From the NCBI RefSeq assembly GCF_003323745.1, contig NZ_QOIL01000012.1:214288-278287 (forward strand): a stretch of 64,000 bases of DNA, given 5' to 3'. The notes under the pieces were generated by a model. The model was given only the letters and a program-made list of their open reading frames with translations. It searched no databases and had not been told where the DNA came from. Source of the DNA: Sphaerisporangium album (GTDB lineage Bacteria > Actinomycetota > Actinomycetes > Streptosporangiales > Streptosporangiaceae). Within the stretch, counting starts at the first letter, position 1, and the number at the start of each line of letters is the position of its first letter. A program made the position numbers and the translations under genes. Below, one piece after another: positions 8,772-17,217 of the stretch.

Positions 8772-9317
8772 ATGGCCGAGATTCCCGCCGAGAACTACTC
8801 CCCGTCCTGGGGTGGCGATCTTCGTACCCCACTGCCGCTCACCGGCGACGAGCGCGAGACCCTGACCAGTTCTCTCGACTGGCACCGCCGCACGTTCGAG
8901 CTCAAGTGCGCCGGCGTCCCGGCCGAACGCCTGTCCGAGAAGGCCGTCCCGCCGTCCGGGCTGAGCCTGCACGGCCTCCTCCGCCACCTCACGGGCGTCG
9001 AGCGCTGGTGGTTCCGCATCCAGTTCGCCGGCGAGGAGGTCCCGCTTCTCTACTACTCCGACGACGACCCGAACCAGGACTTCGACTCCCTGGACGGCGA
9101 TCCCGCCGAGGCGTTCGAGCTCTGGCGGGCGGAGTGCCGACGCTCCCGCGAGATCGTGGCCGCGGCGCCCTCCCTCGACGCGACCGGTGTGCGCAAGTCC
9201 ACCGGCGAGCCGATCTCGCTGCGCCGCATCCTGGTGAACATGCTCGCCGAGTACGCCCGTCACAACGGCCACGCCGACCTGCTGCGCGAACGCATCGACG
9301 GCGCCACCGGTTACTGA
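8772..9317 (+). CDS. DinB family protein (DUF664 type)
   Basis: 181 residues from ATG 8772 (MAEIPAENYSPSWGGDLRTP). The pattern fits the DinB four-helix bundle: TSSLDWHRRTFELKCAGV (first metal-ligand helix), LSLHGLLRHLTGVERWWF (second ligand His) and LAEYARHNGHADLLRERIDG (the third, near the C-terminus). This DUF664 branch is common in actinobacteria and is thought to be metal-dependent, perhaps thiol-transferase-like; the substrate is unknown. The frame is open further upstream, but this start gives normal family length. It precedes a DUF1801 gene by 32 bp and may be co-transcribed with it. Confidence 0.85.
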   Translation: MAEIPAENYSPSWGGDLRTPLPLTGDERETLTSSLDWHRRTFELKCAGVPAERLSEKAVPPSGLSLHGLLRHLTGVERWWFRIQFAGEEVPLLYYSDDDPNQDFDSLDGDPAEAFELWRAECRRSREIVAAAPSLDATGVRKSTGEPISLRRILVNMLAEYARHNGHADLLRERIDGATGY

Positions 9318-9349
9318 CCCCCTATACGGCATGAGCAAGGAGGCTCGCG

Positions 9350-9700
9350 ATGAGCAGCAAAGAAGTAGACGAGTTCGTGAAGACCAAGGTGCTCCCCCAG
9401 CACCAGGGCATCGTGGAAAAGCTGCGCTCCCTCATGAAGGAGAACGCGCCGTCCTCCGAGGAGATCATCAGCCGCGGCTCCCCGGCGTGGAAGGCCAACG
9501 GCAACCTGGCGATCATCAGCACCAGCAAGACGCACATCACGTTCGCGTTCATGCGCGGCGCCGAGTTCAAGGACACCCACGGCCTGCTCGACGGCATCGG
9601 GAAGACCACCCGGCACGTCAAGATCAAGACTTTGGAGTCGCTGAACGAGGCCGCCCTGCGCGACTACATCAAGCAGGCCGTGAAGCTCGACGAAGAGTAG
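9350..9700 (+). CDS. DUF1801 (YdhG-like) protein
   Basis: 116 residues starting at ATG 9350 with AAGGAGG about 6 nt upstream. Features of DUF1801: VLPQHQGIVEKLRSLMKENAP, then EEIISRGSPAWKANGNLAIIS, THITFAFMRGAEFKD, and the C-terminal TRHVKIKTLESLNEAALRDYIKQAV. The fold is small alpha/beta; members have no firm function. It is cytoplasmic with no membrane segment. It follows the DinB gene closely. Confidence 0.88.
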   Translation: MSSKEVDEFVKTKVLPQHQGIVEKLRSLMKENAPSSEEIISRGSPAWKANGNLAIISTSKTHITFAFMRGAEFKDTHGLLDGIGKTTRHVKIKTLESLNEAALRDYIKQAVKLDEE

Positions 9701-9756
9701 GACGCGTGGTCCCCGCGCCCGCCGGGCCGGACACGGCGGGCTTCTCTCTGGGGACG

Positions 9757-10764
9757 TCAGGCCTCCGGGTAGACCGGCGGAAGGCCGAACCTCGGGAACA
9801 AGGTGTGGTCGAAGGTCGTGATCTCTGCCACGAGCCCGTCCTCGACGCGCAACACGTCGATCTTGAACGCTCTGAACTCCGTCTCGCCGTGCGGCCGCAG
9901 GTAGCTCGCGGCCGCCGGCATCCGGTTCGCCCGGGTGGGCAGCAGGCGCCAGTGGCCGGGCCCGGCGAGTCCCTCCTGGAGCAACGGCGCCACCATCGCC
10001 ACCCCCTGGTACAGCATGGGCAGCGGCGGCATGGTGATCCTTATGTCCTCGCGCATCATCGCGATGGCCGACTCGGCGTCCGCGCGCTCGTGCGCGTCGA
10101 TCAGGCGCCGCAGCAGCACCCGCTCGGTCTCGCTGGGCTCCGCGACGGGCCGCACTGGGCGGTTCTGCTTCACCGTCGCGCGGGCCCGCTGTAGCGCGCT
10201 GTTGGCCGAGGCCACCGTCAGTTCCAGCGCCTCGGCCGTGTCGGCGGCCGACCATTCGAGCACGTCCCGCAGGATCAGCACCGCCCGCTGCTTCGGCGGA
10301 AGCAACTGGATCACCGCGAGGAAGGCGAGCTCGATGGTCTCCCTGGTGACGATGGTCGCCTCGGGCTCGTCCCCGTCCGAGGCGATCTGGTCGAGCAGCC
10401 GGTCCGGGTACGGCTGCAGCCAGGGGATGTCCGCGAACGACGTGATCGACCGCACCCGGTGCCGGGAGTGGTCGATGCACGCGTTCGTCGCGATCTTGTA
10501 AAGCCAGGCCCGGAACAGCGGCCCGCCGTGGAAGCCGTCGCGCCGCCGCCACGCCCGCAGGAACGTCTCCTGGACCAGGTCCTCGGCCTCCTCGAAGGAG
10601 CCCAGCATGCGGTAGCAGTGGACGTGCAGCTCCCGGCGGTGCCGCTCGACGAGGGCGGCGAACGCCGACTCGTCGCCCGCCAGCGCGGCGGCGACCACGG
10701 CGTCTCCCTCGGCGTCCCTCACGGTCTCGGTCCCGCCGTCGTCAGGAGCCCATCGCACGGTCAA
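9757..10764 (-). CDS. ECF sigma factor with C-terminal SnoaL-like domain
   Basis: 335 residues. Region 2 (about 25-95) has FAALVERHRRELHVHCYRML and AEDLVQETFLRAWRRRDGF; region 4 (about 145-200) has LAVIQLLPPKQRAVLILRDVLEWSAADTAEAL. A SnoaL/NTF2-like domain follows (about 215-335: RLIDAHERADAESAIAMM to EITTFDHTLFPRFGLPPVYP). Such fused domains replace a separate anti-sigma factor in several ECF groups, including the SigG/SigJ-like ones. The WLQPYPD linker motif is typical of the SigG-like group. The start is TTG 10764 or GTG 10758, immediately after the stop of the upstream SDR gene, so the two form an operon. Confidence 0.88.
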   Translation of the reverse strand: MTVRWAPDDGGTETVRDAEGDAVVAAALAGDESAFAALVERHRRELHVHCYRMLGSFEEAEDLVQETFLRAWRRRDGFHGGPLFRAWLYKIATNACIDHSRHRVRSITSFADIPWLQPYPDRLLDQIASDGDEPEATIVTRETIELAFLAVIQLLPPKQRAVLILRDVLEWSAADTAEALELTVASANSALQRARATVKQNRPVRPVAEPSETERVLLRRLIDAHERADAESAIAMMREDIRITMPPLPMLYQGVAMVAPLLQEGLAGPGHWRLLPTRANRMPAAASYLRPHGETEFRAFKIDVLRVEDGLVAEITTFDHTLFPRFGLPPVYPEA

Positions 10765-10767
10765 ACC

Positions 10768-11559
10768 CTAGCCCGCGATGAGGCCGCAGGTCACGTTGAC
10801 GATCGTCCCGGTGATGCCCGCGGCCCGATCCGACGCCAGGAACGCCGCGGTGTCGGCGACCATGGCGAGCCTCGGGGCCCGCTTCAGCATGGTCATGCTC
10901 GCCATCATCTGCTCGAACGCCGCCGGGTCGAAGTCCGTCATCCCCTCGTTGACCTCGACGACCTTGTCCCGGGTCATGGTCTCGACCACCCCGGCCGTGT
11001 GGATGCCGACGACGCGCACGCCGCTCGGCCCGACCTCGGCCGCCAGATACCGCAGGAACGTCTCCACCGCCGCGTCCGCCGGGCCGGTGCTGCCCATGCC
11101 GGGGGCGGCGCCGCGCGAGGATCCGCTGGTCACCGTGAGGATGACGCCGGAGCCGCGGGGCGCCATATGACGCGCGGCGGCGCGGGCGGTGTAGAAGTTC
11201 GACAGCAGGCCGTTCGTCACCGCCCGGGTGAGGTCGGATCCGGACATGTCCACCAATGGGATGCCCTGGACGTCCCCGCGCGTGATGAGGTTGAACGACA
11301 CGTCGATGCCGCCCGCCGCGGAAACCACGGCCTGGGCGTGCTCGTCGACCGCCCGCTCGTCGAGCGCGTCCACCTCGGCCACGTCGGCCACGCCACCGGC
11401 GGCCCTGACGTCCTCGGCGACCGCTTCGAGGGTCTTGAGGGTACGCCCGGCGAGGAAGACCCGGGCCCCCTCCTGGGCGAAGGTCCGCGCCACGCCACGG
11501 CCGATGCCGCCGCCGGCGCCGTAGATGATGACGTTCTTGTCCTGAAGAAGTTGTGTCAT
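10768..11559 (-). CDS. Short-chain dehydrogenase-like protein lacking the catalytic Tyr-Lys
   Basis: 263 residues with an SDR Rossmann fold: NVIIYGAGGGIGRGVARTF for the nucleotide, and a serine in ILTVTSGSSRG. Where classical SDRs have YxxxK, this protein reads GMGSTGPADAAVETF: aligned on AAVE, Tyr becomes Thr and Lys becomes Asp. The NNAG motif is also changed (SFNLITRG). It ends normally (GTIVNVTCGLIAG). It may therefore bind NAD(P) without ordinary SDR chemistry, or act as a regulator or sensor. It is the first gene of an operon with the ECF sigma factor, whose start is 3 nt beyond its stop. The ATG has GGGGGC directly upstream. Confidence 0.85.
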   Translation of the reverse strand: MTQLLQDKNVIIYGAGGGIGRGVARTFAQEGARVFLAGRTLKTLEAVAEDVRAAGGVADVAEVDALDERAVDEHAQAVVSAAGGIDVSFNLITRGDVQGIPLVDMSGSDLTRAVTNGLLSNFYTARAAARHMAPRGSGVILTVTSGSSRGAAPGMGSTGPADAAVETFLRYLAAEVGPSGVRVVGIHTAGVVETMTRDKVVEVNEGMTDFDPAAFEQMMASMTMLKRAPRLAMVADTAAFLASDRAAGITGTIVNVTCGLIAG

Positions 11560-11903
11560 GCCCCCTGTAACGACGGCATCCCACCGAACTCATCGGTCCG
11601 GCGAAAAAATCTCGAAAATCTTGAAACCGCCACGACCACTGCCCTCACCTGCGCGGAAGCCGGCAACCGCCCCCTTCCGGAGCGACCTCGCGGGTGGAGA
11701 TCGCGGTCGCGGTGTCCCGGCTGCCGTCCGGTCAGCCTGAACCGGACACACCGGTTCACGGGGCGCGCTGAACGACGCGGAGCGCGGACGACCGCAGGCC
11801 CCTTGCAAGCCGTCCGGGGCGCAGGTACCTCTTAAGCACCCTTTTTCGGCTTCAGCACCCTTTCAGCGTCGTTCGGCGCCCGACCAGAGAGCAGGAACCC
11901 ACG
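11560..11903. other. Divergent intergenic region, no gene seen
   Basis: 344 bp between the SDR/sigma operon (leftward) and the alcohol dehydrogenase gene (rightward). The A/T-rich stretch at 11605-11625 probably belongs to the leftward promoter. The decamer AGCACCCTTT occurs twice, 18-19 bp apart, at about 11836 and 11854 before the dehydrogenase gene, and could be a regulator site. No convincing coding sequence. Confidence 0.4.
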
Positions 11904-13007
11904 GTGATCTCCGCAGTCGTCATGACCGGGCCAGGTGCGCCGCTGGAGGTGCGCGCGTTCGAGCGGCCCGAACCTGAGCCCGGCGCGGTGCTGCTGGAGA
12001 CGCTGGGCAGCGAGGTGTGCGGCACCGACGCTCACCTGTGGAAAGGGCAGCTCGCGGGCGTCCCGTACCCGATCATCCCCGGGCACGTCAGCGTGGGCCG
12101 GATCGCCGCGCTCGGCCCCGCGACGGCGTCGGGCGTCCCGAAGGACGTGTCCGGGGCACCGCTCGAAGTCGGCCAGGTGGTGACGTTCCTGGACGTGTAC
12201 GGCACGTGCGGTCGGTGCTGGTACTGCACCGTCGGCCACGCGACCACCCGGTGCCCGTCGCGCAAGGTGTACGGGATCACCCTGTCCGCCGACGAAGGGC
12301 TGCTCGGCGGCTGGGCGGAGTACATCTACCTGCGTCCGGGCGTCCACGTGATCCCCCTGCCCGCCGAGCTCGACTGGCGAGCGTTCCTGGCGGCGGGCTG
12401 CGGCATGCCGACCGCGCTGCACGCCGTGACGCTCGGCGAGATCGCCTTCGGCGACACGGTCGTCGTCCAGGGCGCGGGACCGGTCGGCCTGTCCGCCGCC
12501 GTCCTCGCCCAGCTCCGCGGAGCCGGGTCGGTGATCGTCGTCGGCGGGCCGGAGGTCAGGCTGGACGCGGCGACCCGGTTCGGCGCCGACGCGGTCCTGG
12601 ACATCGCCACGACGACCCCCGAGGAGCGGCTGGCGGCCGTCCGGGAAGCGACCGGCGGACGCGGCGCCGACGTCACGATCGAGGCGACCGGCGTGCCAGC
12701 GGCGGTCCCCGAGGGCATGCGGCTGACGCGGGACGCCGGGCGGTACGTGGTCGTCGGGCAGTACACCGACGCCGGGACCGCGACGTTCAACCCCCACCTG
12801 GACCTGAACCAGAAGCACCTGGAGGTCCGCGGGTGCTGGGGCAGCGACGTGGGCCATGTGTACCGGTCGGTGCGGGTGATGGCGCGCTACGCCCGGCAGT
12901 TCTCGTGGACCGACCTCATCAGCGGGGAGTACGCGCTCGCCGAGGCGCAGAAGGCGCTGGAGGACGTCGCCGCGCAGCGCGTGGTGAAGGCGCTCGTCGT
13001 CCCGTGA
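11904..13007 (+). CDS. Zinc-dependent alcohol dehydrogenase-like oxidoreductase (MDR family)
   Basis: 367 residues. GroES-like half with the catalytic-zinc cysteine in EVCGTDAHL and the structural zinc set in CGRCWYC...C (residues about 103-117). Rossmann half with VVVQGAGPVGLSAAVLA (about 190-206) and GRGADVTIEATG. The usual GHE motif after the first zinc ligand reads PGHVSVG, so the conserved Glu is absent. The substrate cannot be assigned. GTG 11904 (MISAVVMTGPG) has a modest AGGA upstream. Monocistronic as far as can be seen; the next gene is 183 bp away. Confidence 0.88.
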   Translation: MISAVVMTGPGAPLEVRAFERPEPEPGAVLLETLGSEVCGTDAHLWKGQLAGVPYPIIPGHVSVGRIAALGPATASGVPKDVSGAPLEVGQVVTFLDVYGTCGRCWYCTVGHATTRCPSRKVYGITLSADEGLLGGWAEYIYLRPGVHVIPLPAELDWRAFLAAGCGMPTALHAVTLGEIAFGDTVVVQGAGPVGLSAAVLAQLRGAGSVIVVGGPEVRLDAATRFGADAVLDIATTTPEERLAAVREATGGRGADVTIEATGVPAAVPEGMRLTRDAGRYVVVGQYTDAGTATFNPHLDLNQKHLEVRGCWGSDVGHVYRSVRVMARYARQFSWTDLISGEYALAEAQKALEDVAAQRVVKALVVP

Positions 13008-13190
13008 GGTCCCGCGGGCCCGGCGGTCGGCGGGGCGCGCCACCGAGCATTCACCTTCCCGGTCACGTGCGTACCCGCGCGTCCGCCCCGGCGTTCGTCT
13101 CGGGGCGCTGGACTTCCGACTTGGTCATTTCCCCCGGAACTCGGATTTATCCGGACACTTCCGGCCTCCGCCGACCCTGAAGGACGTGCC

Positions 13191-14807
13191 ATGAACCACC
13201 GCCCAGCCCCCGGTCGCGGCGCCCGTACACGGCTCGCGCTCAGCGTGGCCGCCGCCCTCGCGGTCGCCGGGCCGCTGACGGTCTCCGGAGTCGCCGCGGC
13301 CGACGCGCCCACCGCGGCCCCGGCCGACCGCGTCACCGCGGACTGGACGACGCGGACCGTCGCGCCCGGCGTCGAGGTGCGCACGGGCACGCTCAGGAAC
13401 CCCGCCGCCGCGCCGAGCTGGACCGTCACCGTGCAGGCCCCCGTCAAGGCCCGTTTCACCGGCGCCCAGGTCTGGGCCGCCGTCGGCACGGAGGCGTGGG
13501 CCACCGAGACCGCGGACCGCCTGCGCGCCACCGGATTCGAGCCGGTCGTGACCCAGGTGCCGTGGCCGGACTACTCCGACACGCCGCGCGGCCCGATGGG
13601 CGTGCGGGTCCGCGTCGGCACGTACCCGAACCAGGCGGCCGCGAGCGCCGCGGCCTCCCGGGTGACCGCGGCCGGGTTCCGCACCGCCGTCGAGTGGACC
13701 GGCTACGACGCCGACCAGCCCGCCGACGTCGAGAACATCAACATCGCGGTGATCGACCCGCACCGGTTCCGCGGCTCGGTGATGGCCACCCACGACGGCA
13801 ACGTCGCCCAGCGCGAGACGACGTCGTCGGTGGCCGCCAAGCTGGGCTCGCTGGTGGGCGTCAACGGCGGCTTCTTCCTCACCTCCGACGCCGACGGCGT
13901 CCAGGGCACCCCGGCGGGCGTCAGCGCCCACGACGGCGAGCTGGCCTCGATGGCGGCGGGCTCCCGCGCGGCGCTGATCCTGGAGGACGGCGGCCGCCGC
14001 GGCCGTATCGCCGACCTGACCACCACCGTCACCGCCCGCGCCGGCCGCTCCTCCTACGCCGTCCAGGGGATCAACCGGACGCCGGGGCTGGTGCGGAACT
14101 GCGGCCGTCCCGGCGCGCTCCCCACCGCCGAGCCGCGCCAGGACCTCACCTGCACCCTCGCCGACGACCTGGTCAAGTTCACCGGCGAGTACGTCCACGC
14201 CCTGCCGTCCGGCGCGGGTACCCAGGTGGTGCTGGACGCCAAGGGCCGCGTCGAGTCGGCCGGCGACCGGGGCGGCGCCGTCCCGCCCGGCCGCACCGTG
14301 CTGCAGGGCACCGGCACTGCGGCCGGCTGGCTCACCGCCCACGCCGTCGTGGGTGAGCGGGTGTCCGTGACGGAGGAGGTCCGGGACGGCGACGGCCGCC
14401 GGGTCAGGCTCGGCCGCGGCGACAGCATCGTCAGCGCCGCGCCCACGCTGGTGGAGGACGGGCGGATCCGCATCGACGCCTCCACCGAGGGCACCGTCGA
14501 CCCGCTGGACCTGTCCTTCGGATACGCGTGGGCGAACAACCGCCAGCCCCGGACGATGGCCGGCATCGACCGCCAGGACCGGCTGCTGCTGGTGACCGTG
14601 GACGGCCGGCTCAGCGGCGGCAGCGAGGGCTTCACGCTCGCCGAGGGCGCGGCCTTCATGCGGTCGCTCGGCGCGGTGCAGGCGCTGAACCTCGACGGCG
14701 GCGGCTCCTCGGCCATGGTCGTCGGCGGCGCGCTCGTCAACCGTCCGTCCGACGCGGCGGGCGAGCGTCCCGTGGGGGACACGATCCAGGTGCTTCCCCG
14801 CGGCTGA
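13191..14807 (+). CDS. Secreted phosphodiester glycosidase family protein (NAGPA domain) with SPOR-like repeat
   Basis: 538 residues. Signal peptide about 1-38 (basic start, LALSVAAALAVAGPLTVSGV, end near AAA). A SPOR-like domain follows at about 80-165 (WAAVGTEAWATETADRLRATGF and RVRVGTYPNQAAASAAASRV). The catalytic NAGPA/DUF2233 domain covers about 185-535: VGVNGGFF near 225, QGTPAGVS, and the C-terminal QALNLDGGGSSAMVVGGALVNRPSD. The family removes N-acetylglucosamine phosphodiester caps in animals; bacterial members probably act on cell-envelope sugars. Two cysteines lie in the middle (NCGRP and LTCTL). It starts a small unit with the GNAT gene 72 bp downstream. Confidence 0.9.
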   Translation: MNHRPAPGRGARTRLALSVAAALAVAGPLTVSGVAAADAPTAAPADRVTADWTTRTVAPGVEVRTGTLRNPAAAPSWTVTVQAPVKARFTGAQVWAAVGTEAWATETADRLRATGFEPVVTQVPWPDYSDTPRGPMGVRVRVGTYPNQAAASAAASRVTAAGFRTAVEWTGYDADQPADVENINIAVIDPHRFRGSVMATHDGNVAQRETTSSVAAKLGSLVGVNGGFFLTSDADGVQGTPAGVSAHDGELASMAAGSRAALILEDGGRRGRIADLTTTVTARAGRSSYAVQGINRTPGLVRNCGRPGALPTAEPRQDLTCTLADDLVKFTGEYVHALPSGAGTQVVLDAKGRVESAGDRGGAVPPGRTVLQGTGTAAGWLTAHAVVGERVSVTEEVRDGDGRRVRLGRGDSIVSAAPTLVEDGRIRIDASTEGTVDPLDLSFGYAWANNRQPRTMAGIDRQDRLLLVTVDGRLSGGSEGFTLAEGAAFMRSLGAVQALNLDGGGSSAMVVGGALVNRPSDAAGERPVGDTIQVLPRG

Positions 14808-14879
14808 TCTTCGATTGCCGCCGCGCACGGGCGGGAAATGAGATGCCGGCGGTCGCGAGCGATTGCTACCGTCGGCGTC

Positions 14880-15440
14880 ATGCCCAGTCCGGAGACCCGG
14901 AGCGTCCGGTCCATCACATGGCGTCGCCTCACCGAGCGGGACTTCCCCCTGCTGCGCGCATGGCTGGAGCAGCCGCACGTGGCCCGCTGGTGGCACCACG
15001 AGACCACCCCGGAGGCGGTGGCGCGCGACTTCGGCCCCGCCGCCAGGGGCGAGGAGCCGTCCGAGGACCTGCTCGTCTTCCTCGACGGGCAGCCACTCGG
15101 CCTGGTCCAGCGGTCGAAGTACGCCGACTACCCGGAATACATCGCCGAGCTGGCGGCCATCGTCGCCGTCCCCGAGGGCGCGATGAGCATCGACTACCTG
15201 ATCGGCGACCCGGAGCAGGTGGGGCGCGGTCTCGGGCCGCTGATGATCCGGTCGGTCGTCGAGAGCACCTGGGCGGAGTTCCCGGCCGCCTCCTGCGTCC
15301 TGGTCCCGGTGTCGGCGGCCAACCGCGCGTCCTGGCGGGCGCTGGAGAAGGCCGGGCTGCGCCGGGTGGCCGAGGGCGAGCTGGAGCCGGACAACCCGAT
15401 CGACGACCGCGCCCACTACGTGTACCGGATCGACCGGTAG
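14880..15440 (+). CDS. GNAT family acetyltransferase, AAC(6')-like
   Basis: 186 residues. LTERDFPLLRAWLEQPHVARWW is the opening of the Acetyltransf_8/AAC(6')-type GNAT fold; SIDYLIGDPEQVGRGLGPLMI is the acetyl-CoA binding motif; VSAANRASWRALEKAGLRRV is the C-terminal part. Relatives include aminoglycoside 6'-acetyltransferases and siderophore acyltransferases, so substrate is not decided. The ATG at 14880 is preceded by TACCGT at 14867-14872, 7 nt away, the typical spacing of a -10 box for a leaderless transcript; no ribosome site is present. Confidence 0.87.
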   Translation: MPSPETRSVRSITWRRLTERDFPLLRAWLEQPHVARWWHHETTPEAVARDFGPAARGEEPSEDLLVFLDGQPLGLVQRSKYADYPEYIAELAAIVAVPEGAMSIDYLIGDPEQVGRGLGPLMIRSVVESTWAEFPAASCVLVPVSAANRASWRALEKAGLRRVAEGELEPDNPIDDRAHYVYRIDR

Positions 15441-15551
15441 GGCCCGGAATCAGGCGCGGGTGGCCCGCAGCCGCTCGTCCGGGATGATCAGTGCGGGACG
15501 CCTGGACGGCGCGAAACGAACTTTTCCGGATCCACGCGAGTCTCAGGAACC

Positions 15552-16073
15552 GTGAAGACTCTCCTGCGCGCGCTCATCGCCGGCGGCGCGGCCACGGCCG
15601 TCGCCCTGTCGTCCGGTACGGCCGCCGAAGCCGCGTCCATCCCGAAGTACAAGGCCCCGAAGGTCTTCGGCACCACCTTCCAGGCCGACCCCCAGCACGA
15701 CTTCACCAAGCACATCAGCCCCCGCCACAACGGCATTCTGCGCGGCTGGATCACCTACGTCGGCGGCACGACGGCCGAGTACGAGCCGATCAAGTGGAAG
15801 AAGGGCGAGATGACCGAGGGCTGGTTCGTCGGCCCGCCGGAGGGCAACGCCATGGCCTACTCCTCGCACGTCGCCAAGAAGGTCGTCTTCCTGTCGGCCT
15901 ACGGGTGCAAGGTCACCCCCGGCGATCTCACGGTGAGCCAGGCCACCGCACTCGGCGCCAAGAAGTGCTCACGCGGCGTGCTGCTCAAGCGGCACGCCAA
16001 GGGCCGCCACCCCTCGCTGATCACCGTCTACCGCGGCGAGATCGTCAAGGTCCAGGAGATCTACACCCCCTGA
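15552..16073 (+). CDS. Secreted protein of unknown function
   Basis: 173 residues from GTG 15552. Signal peptide about 1-28 (MKTLLRALIAGGAATAVALS, ending AEAA). The mature part has YVGGTTAEYEPIKWKKGEM, GWFVGPPEGNAMAYSSHVAKKV and two cysteines (YGCKV and KKCSRG) that may pair. It ends VYRGEIVKVQEIYTP. I do not recognise a family. It is convergent with the DUF72 gene 25 bp downstream. Confidence 0.75.
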   Translation: MKTLLRALIAGGAATAVALSSGTAAEAASIPKYKAPKVFGTTFQADPQHDFTKHISPRHNGILRGWITYVGGTTAEYEPIKWKKGEMTEGWFVGPPEGNAMAYSSHVAKKVVFLSAYGCKVTPGDLTVSQATALGAKKCSRGVLLKRHAKGRHPSLITVYRGEIVKVQEIYTP

Positions 16074-16098
16074 TCCGCTTGCGGGTGGCCGCCGGAAG

Positions 16099-16950
16099 TC
16101 AGAAGAGCGTCAGCGGCTCGGACGGCATGGGCTCGGGCAGCGGCTCCACCGCCGGCACCCTGCTCCGCACCTCGTCGTGGAAGCGCCGGGCGAGCGTCAG
16201 CGCTTCGGCGTTGTCCGGCGTGTGGACGAACACCGTCGGCGAGCGGCCCTCGCGCAGCCACTCGCCGACCGTTTCGACCCAGTACCGCCAGCCCTCCACC
16301 GTCCGCGCGACGTCGTCCCGGCCCATGTAGCGGACGATCGGACGGTCGGTGAGAGCGGCCGACCGGCGTGGGACCCGCGGTTTCCTCGTCCACGCCTCAC
16401 GCTCGGCGTCGGTGGTCGGAGGGCTCTCGAAGAAGGCCGTGGTGTCGAACGGCACCCATTCGGCGCGGGCGTCGACGAGGACCTTTTCCAGCAGCCCCGC
16501 GGCCCGCGCGTCCTCGAAGAACGCCCGGTGGCGCACTTCTACGGCGTATCTGAGCGAGCCCGGCAGCCCGCGCAGAAAACCCGCCAGCGTGCCGACGTCG
16601 TCCGGCGCGAACGAGCCCGGCAGTTGTACCCAGAGGGCGTGGAGTCGCGGGCCGAGCGGCTCCATCGTCTCCAGGAACGACCGGAGCTCGTCCTCGATGC
16701 CGGTGAGGCGGCGCTCGTGCGTGATCGTCTTGGGCAGCTTCACCACGAACCGGAAGTCGGACGGTGTCTGCCGCGCCCACGACTCCACCGTGCTCCGCGC
16801 GGGCACCGCGTAGAACGTCGTGTTCCCCTCCACGGCGTTGCACCAGCTCGCGTACCCTTTCAGGCGCTCGCCGGGCGGAAGGGGCTGGGGGAGGAAGCGC
16901 CCCTGCCACGACGCGTGCGCCCACATCGCGCATCCCACATGAAGCCGCAT
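16099..16950 (-). CDS. DUF72 family protein
   Basis: 283 residues with a TIM-barrel-like DUF72 pattern: HVGCAMWAHASWQGRFLP at the start, YASWCNAVEGNTTFYAVPAR, WARQTPSDFRFVVKLPKTITH, and LRYAVEVRHRAFF in the middle. It ends with FVHTPDNAEALTLARRFHDEV. DUF72 proteins are widespread and uncharacterised. A second, divergent member is encoded at 53463-54368. The ATG at 16950 is the obvious start (MRLHVGCAMW). Confidence 0.9.
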   Translation of the reverse strand: MRLHVGCAMWAHASWQGRFLPQPLPPGERLKGYASWCNAVEGNTTFYAVPARSTVESWARQTPSDFRFVVKLPKTITHERRLTGIEDELRSFLETMEPLGPRLHALWVQLPGSFAPDDVGTLAGFLRGLPGSLRYAVEVRHRAFFEDARAAGLLEKVLVDARAEWVPFDTTAFFESPPTTDAEREAWTRKPRVPRRSAALTDRPIVRYMGRDDVARTVEGWRYWVETVGEWLREGRSPTVFVHTPDNAEALTLARRFHDEVRSRVPAVEPLPEPMPSEPLTLF

Positions 16951-17033
16951 CCCCCGACGCTATCCAAGGCCGCCACCGGATGACACCGAACCCCTGGACC
17001 CGGCAAGGACGCCACGTCGCCGCGGAAACCCGG

Positions 17034-17063
17034 TTGCGGACCGGCCGATTCTTCGCCTACACC
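17034..17063 (+). promoter_or_regulatory. Candidate promoter before the leader ORF and GNAT gene
   Basis: TTGCGG at 17034-17039 and TACACC at 17058-17063 are separated by 18 nt. A 7-bp hairpin (arms 17069-17075 and 17085-17091) lies just downstream in the transcript, ahead of a tiny ORF with a near-perfect ribosome site. Confidence 0.4.
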
Positions 17064-17118
17064 TGAGGGCCATCGTCTGCCGCCCGATGGCGGCCTCGAT
17101 TCAGGAAGGAGGGTGACG

Positions 17119-17178
17119 ATGTCGCACGGCAACCGCACGTTCGCCACGCGTACCGCCTCTGGGGAGGCACGGCACTGA
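17119..17178 (+). CDS. Possible 19-residue leader peptide
   Basis: The ORF reads MSHGNRTFATRTASGEARH and is preceded by AAGGAGGGTGACG, the strongest ribosome site in this part of the window. It ends 39 bp before the GTG of the GNAT gene at 17218. A small hairpin lies upstream. It could be a translated leader that couples to or regulates the downstream gene, or only a decoy start. No known leader-peptide motif is recognised. Confidence 0.4.
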   Translation: MSHGNRTFATRTASGEARH

Positions 17179-17217
17179 ATCCCCAGGTGCGGCGCCCAGC
17201 ACGATCCGGAGTTCGAC

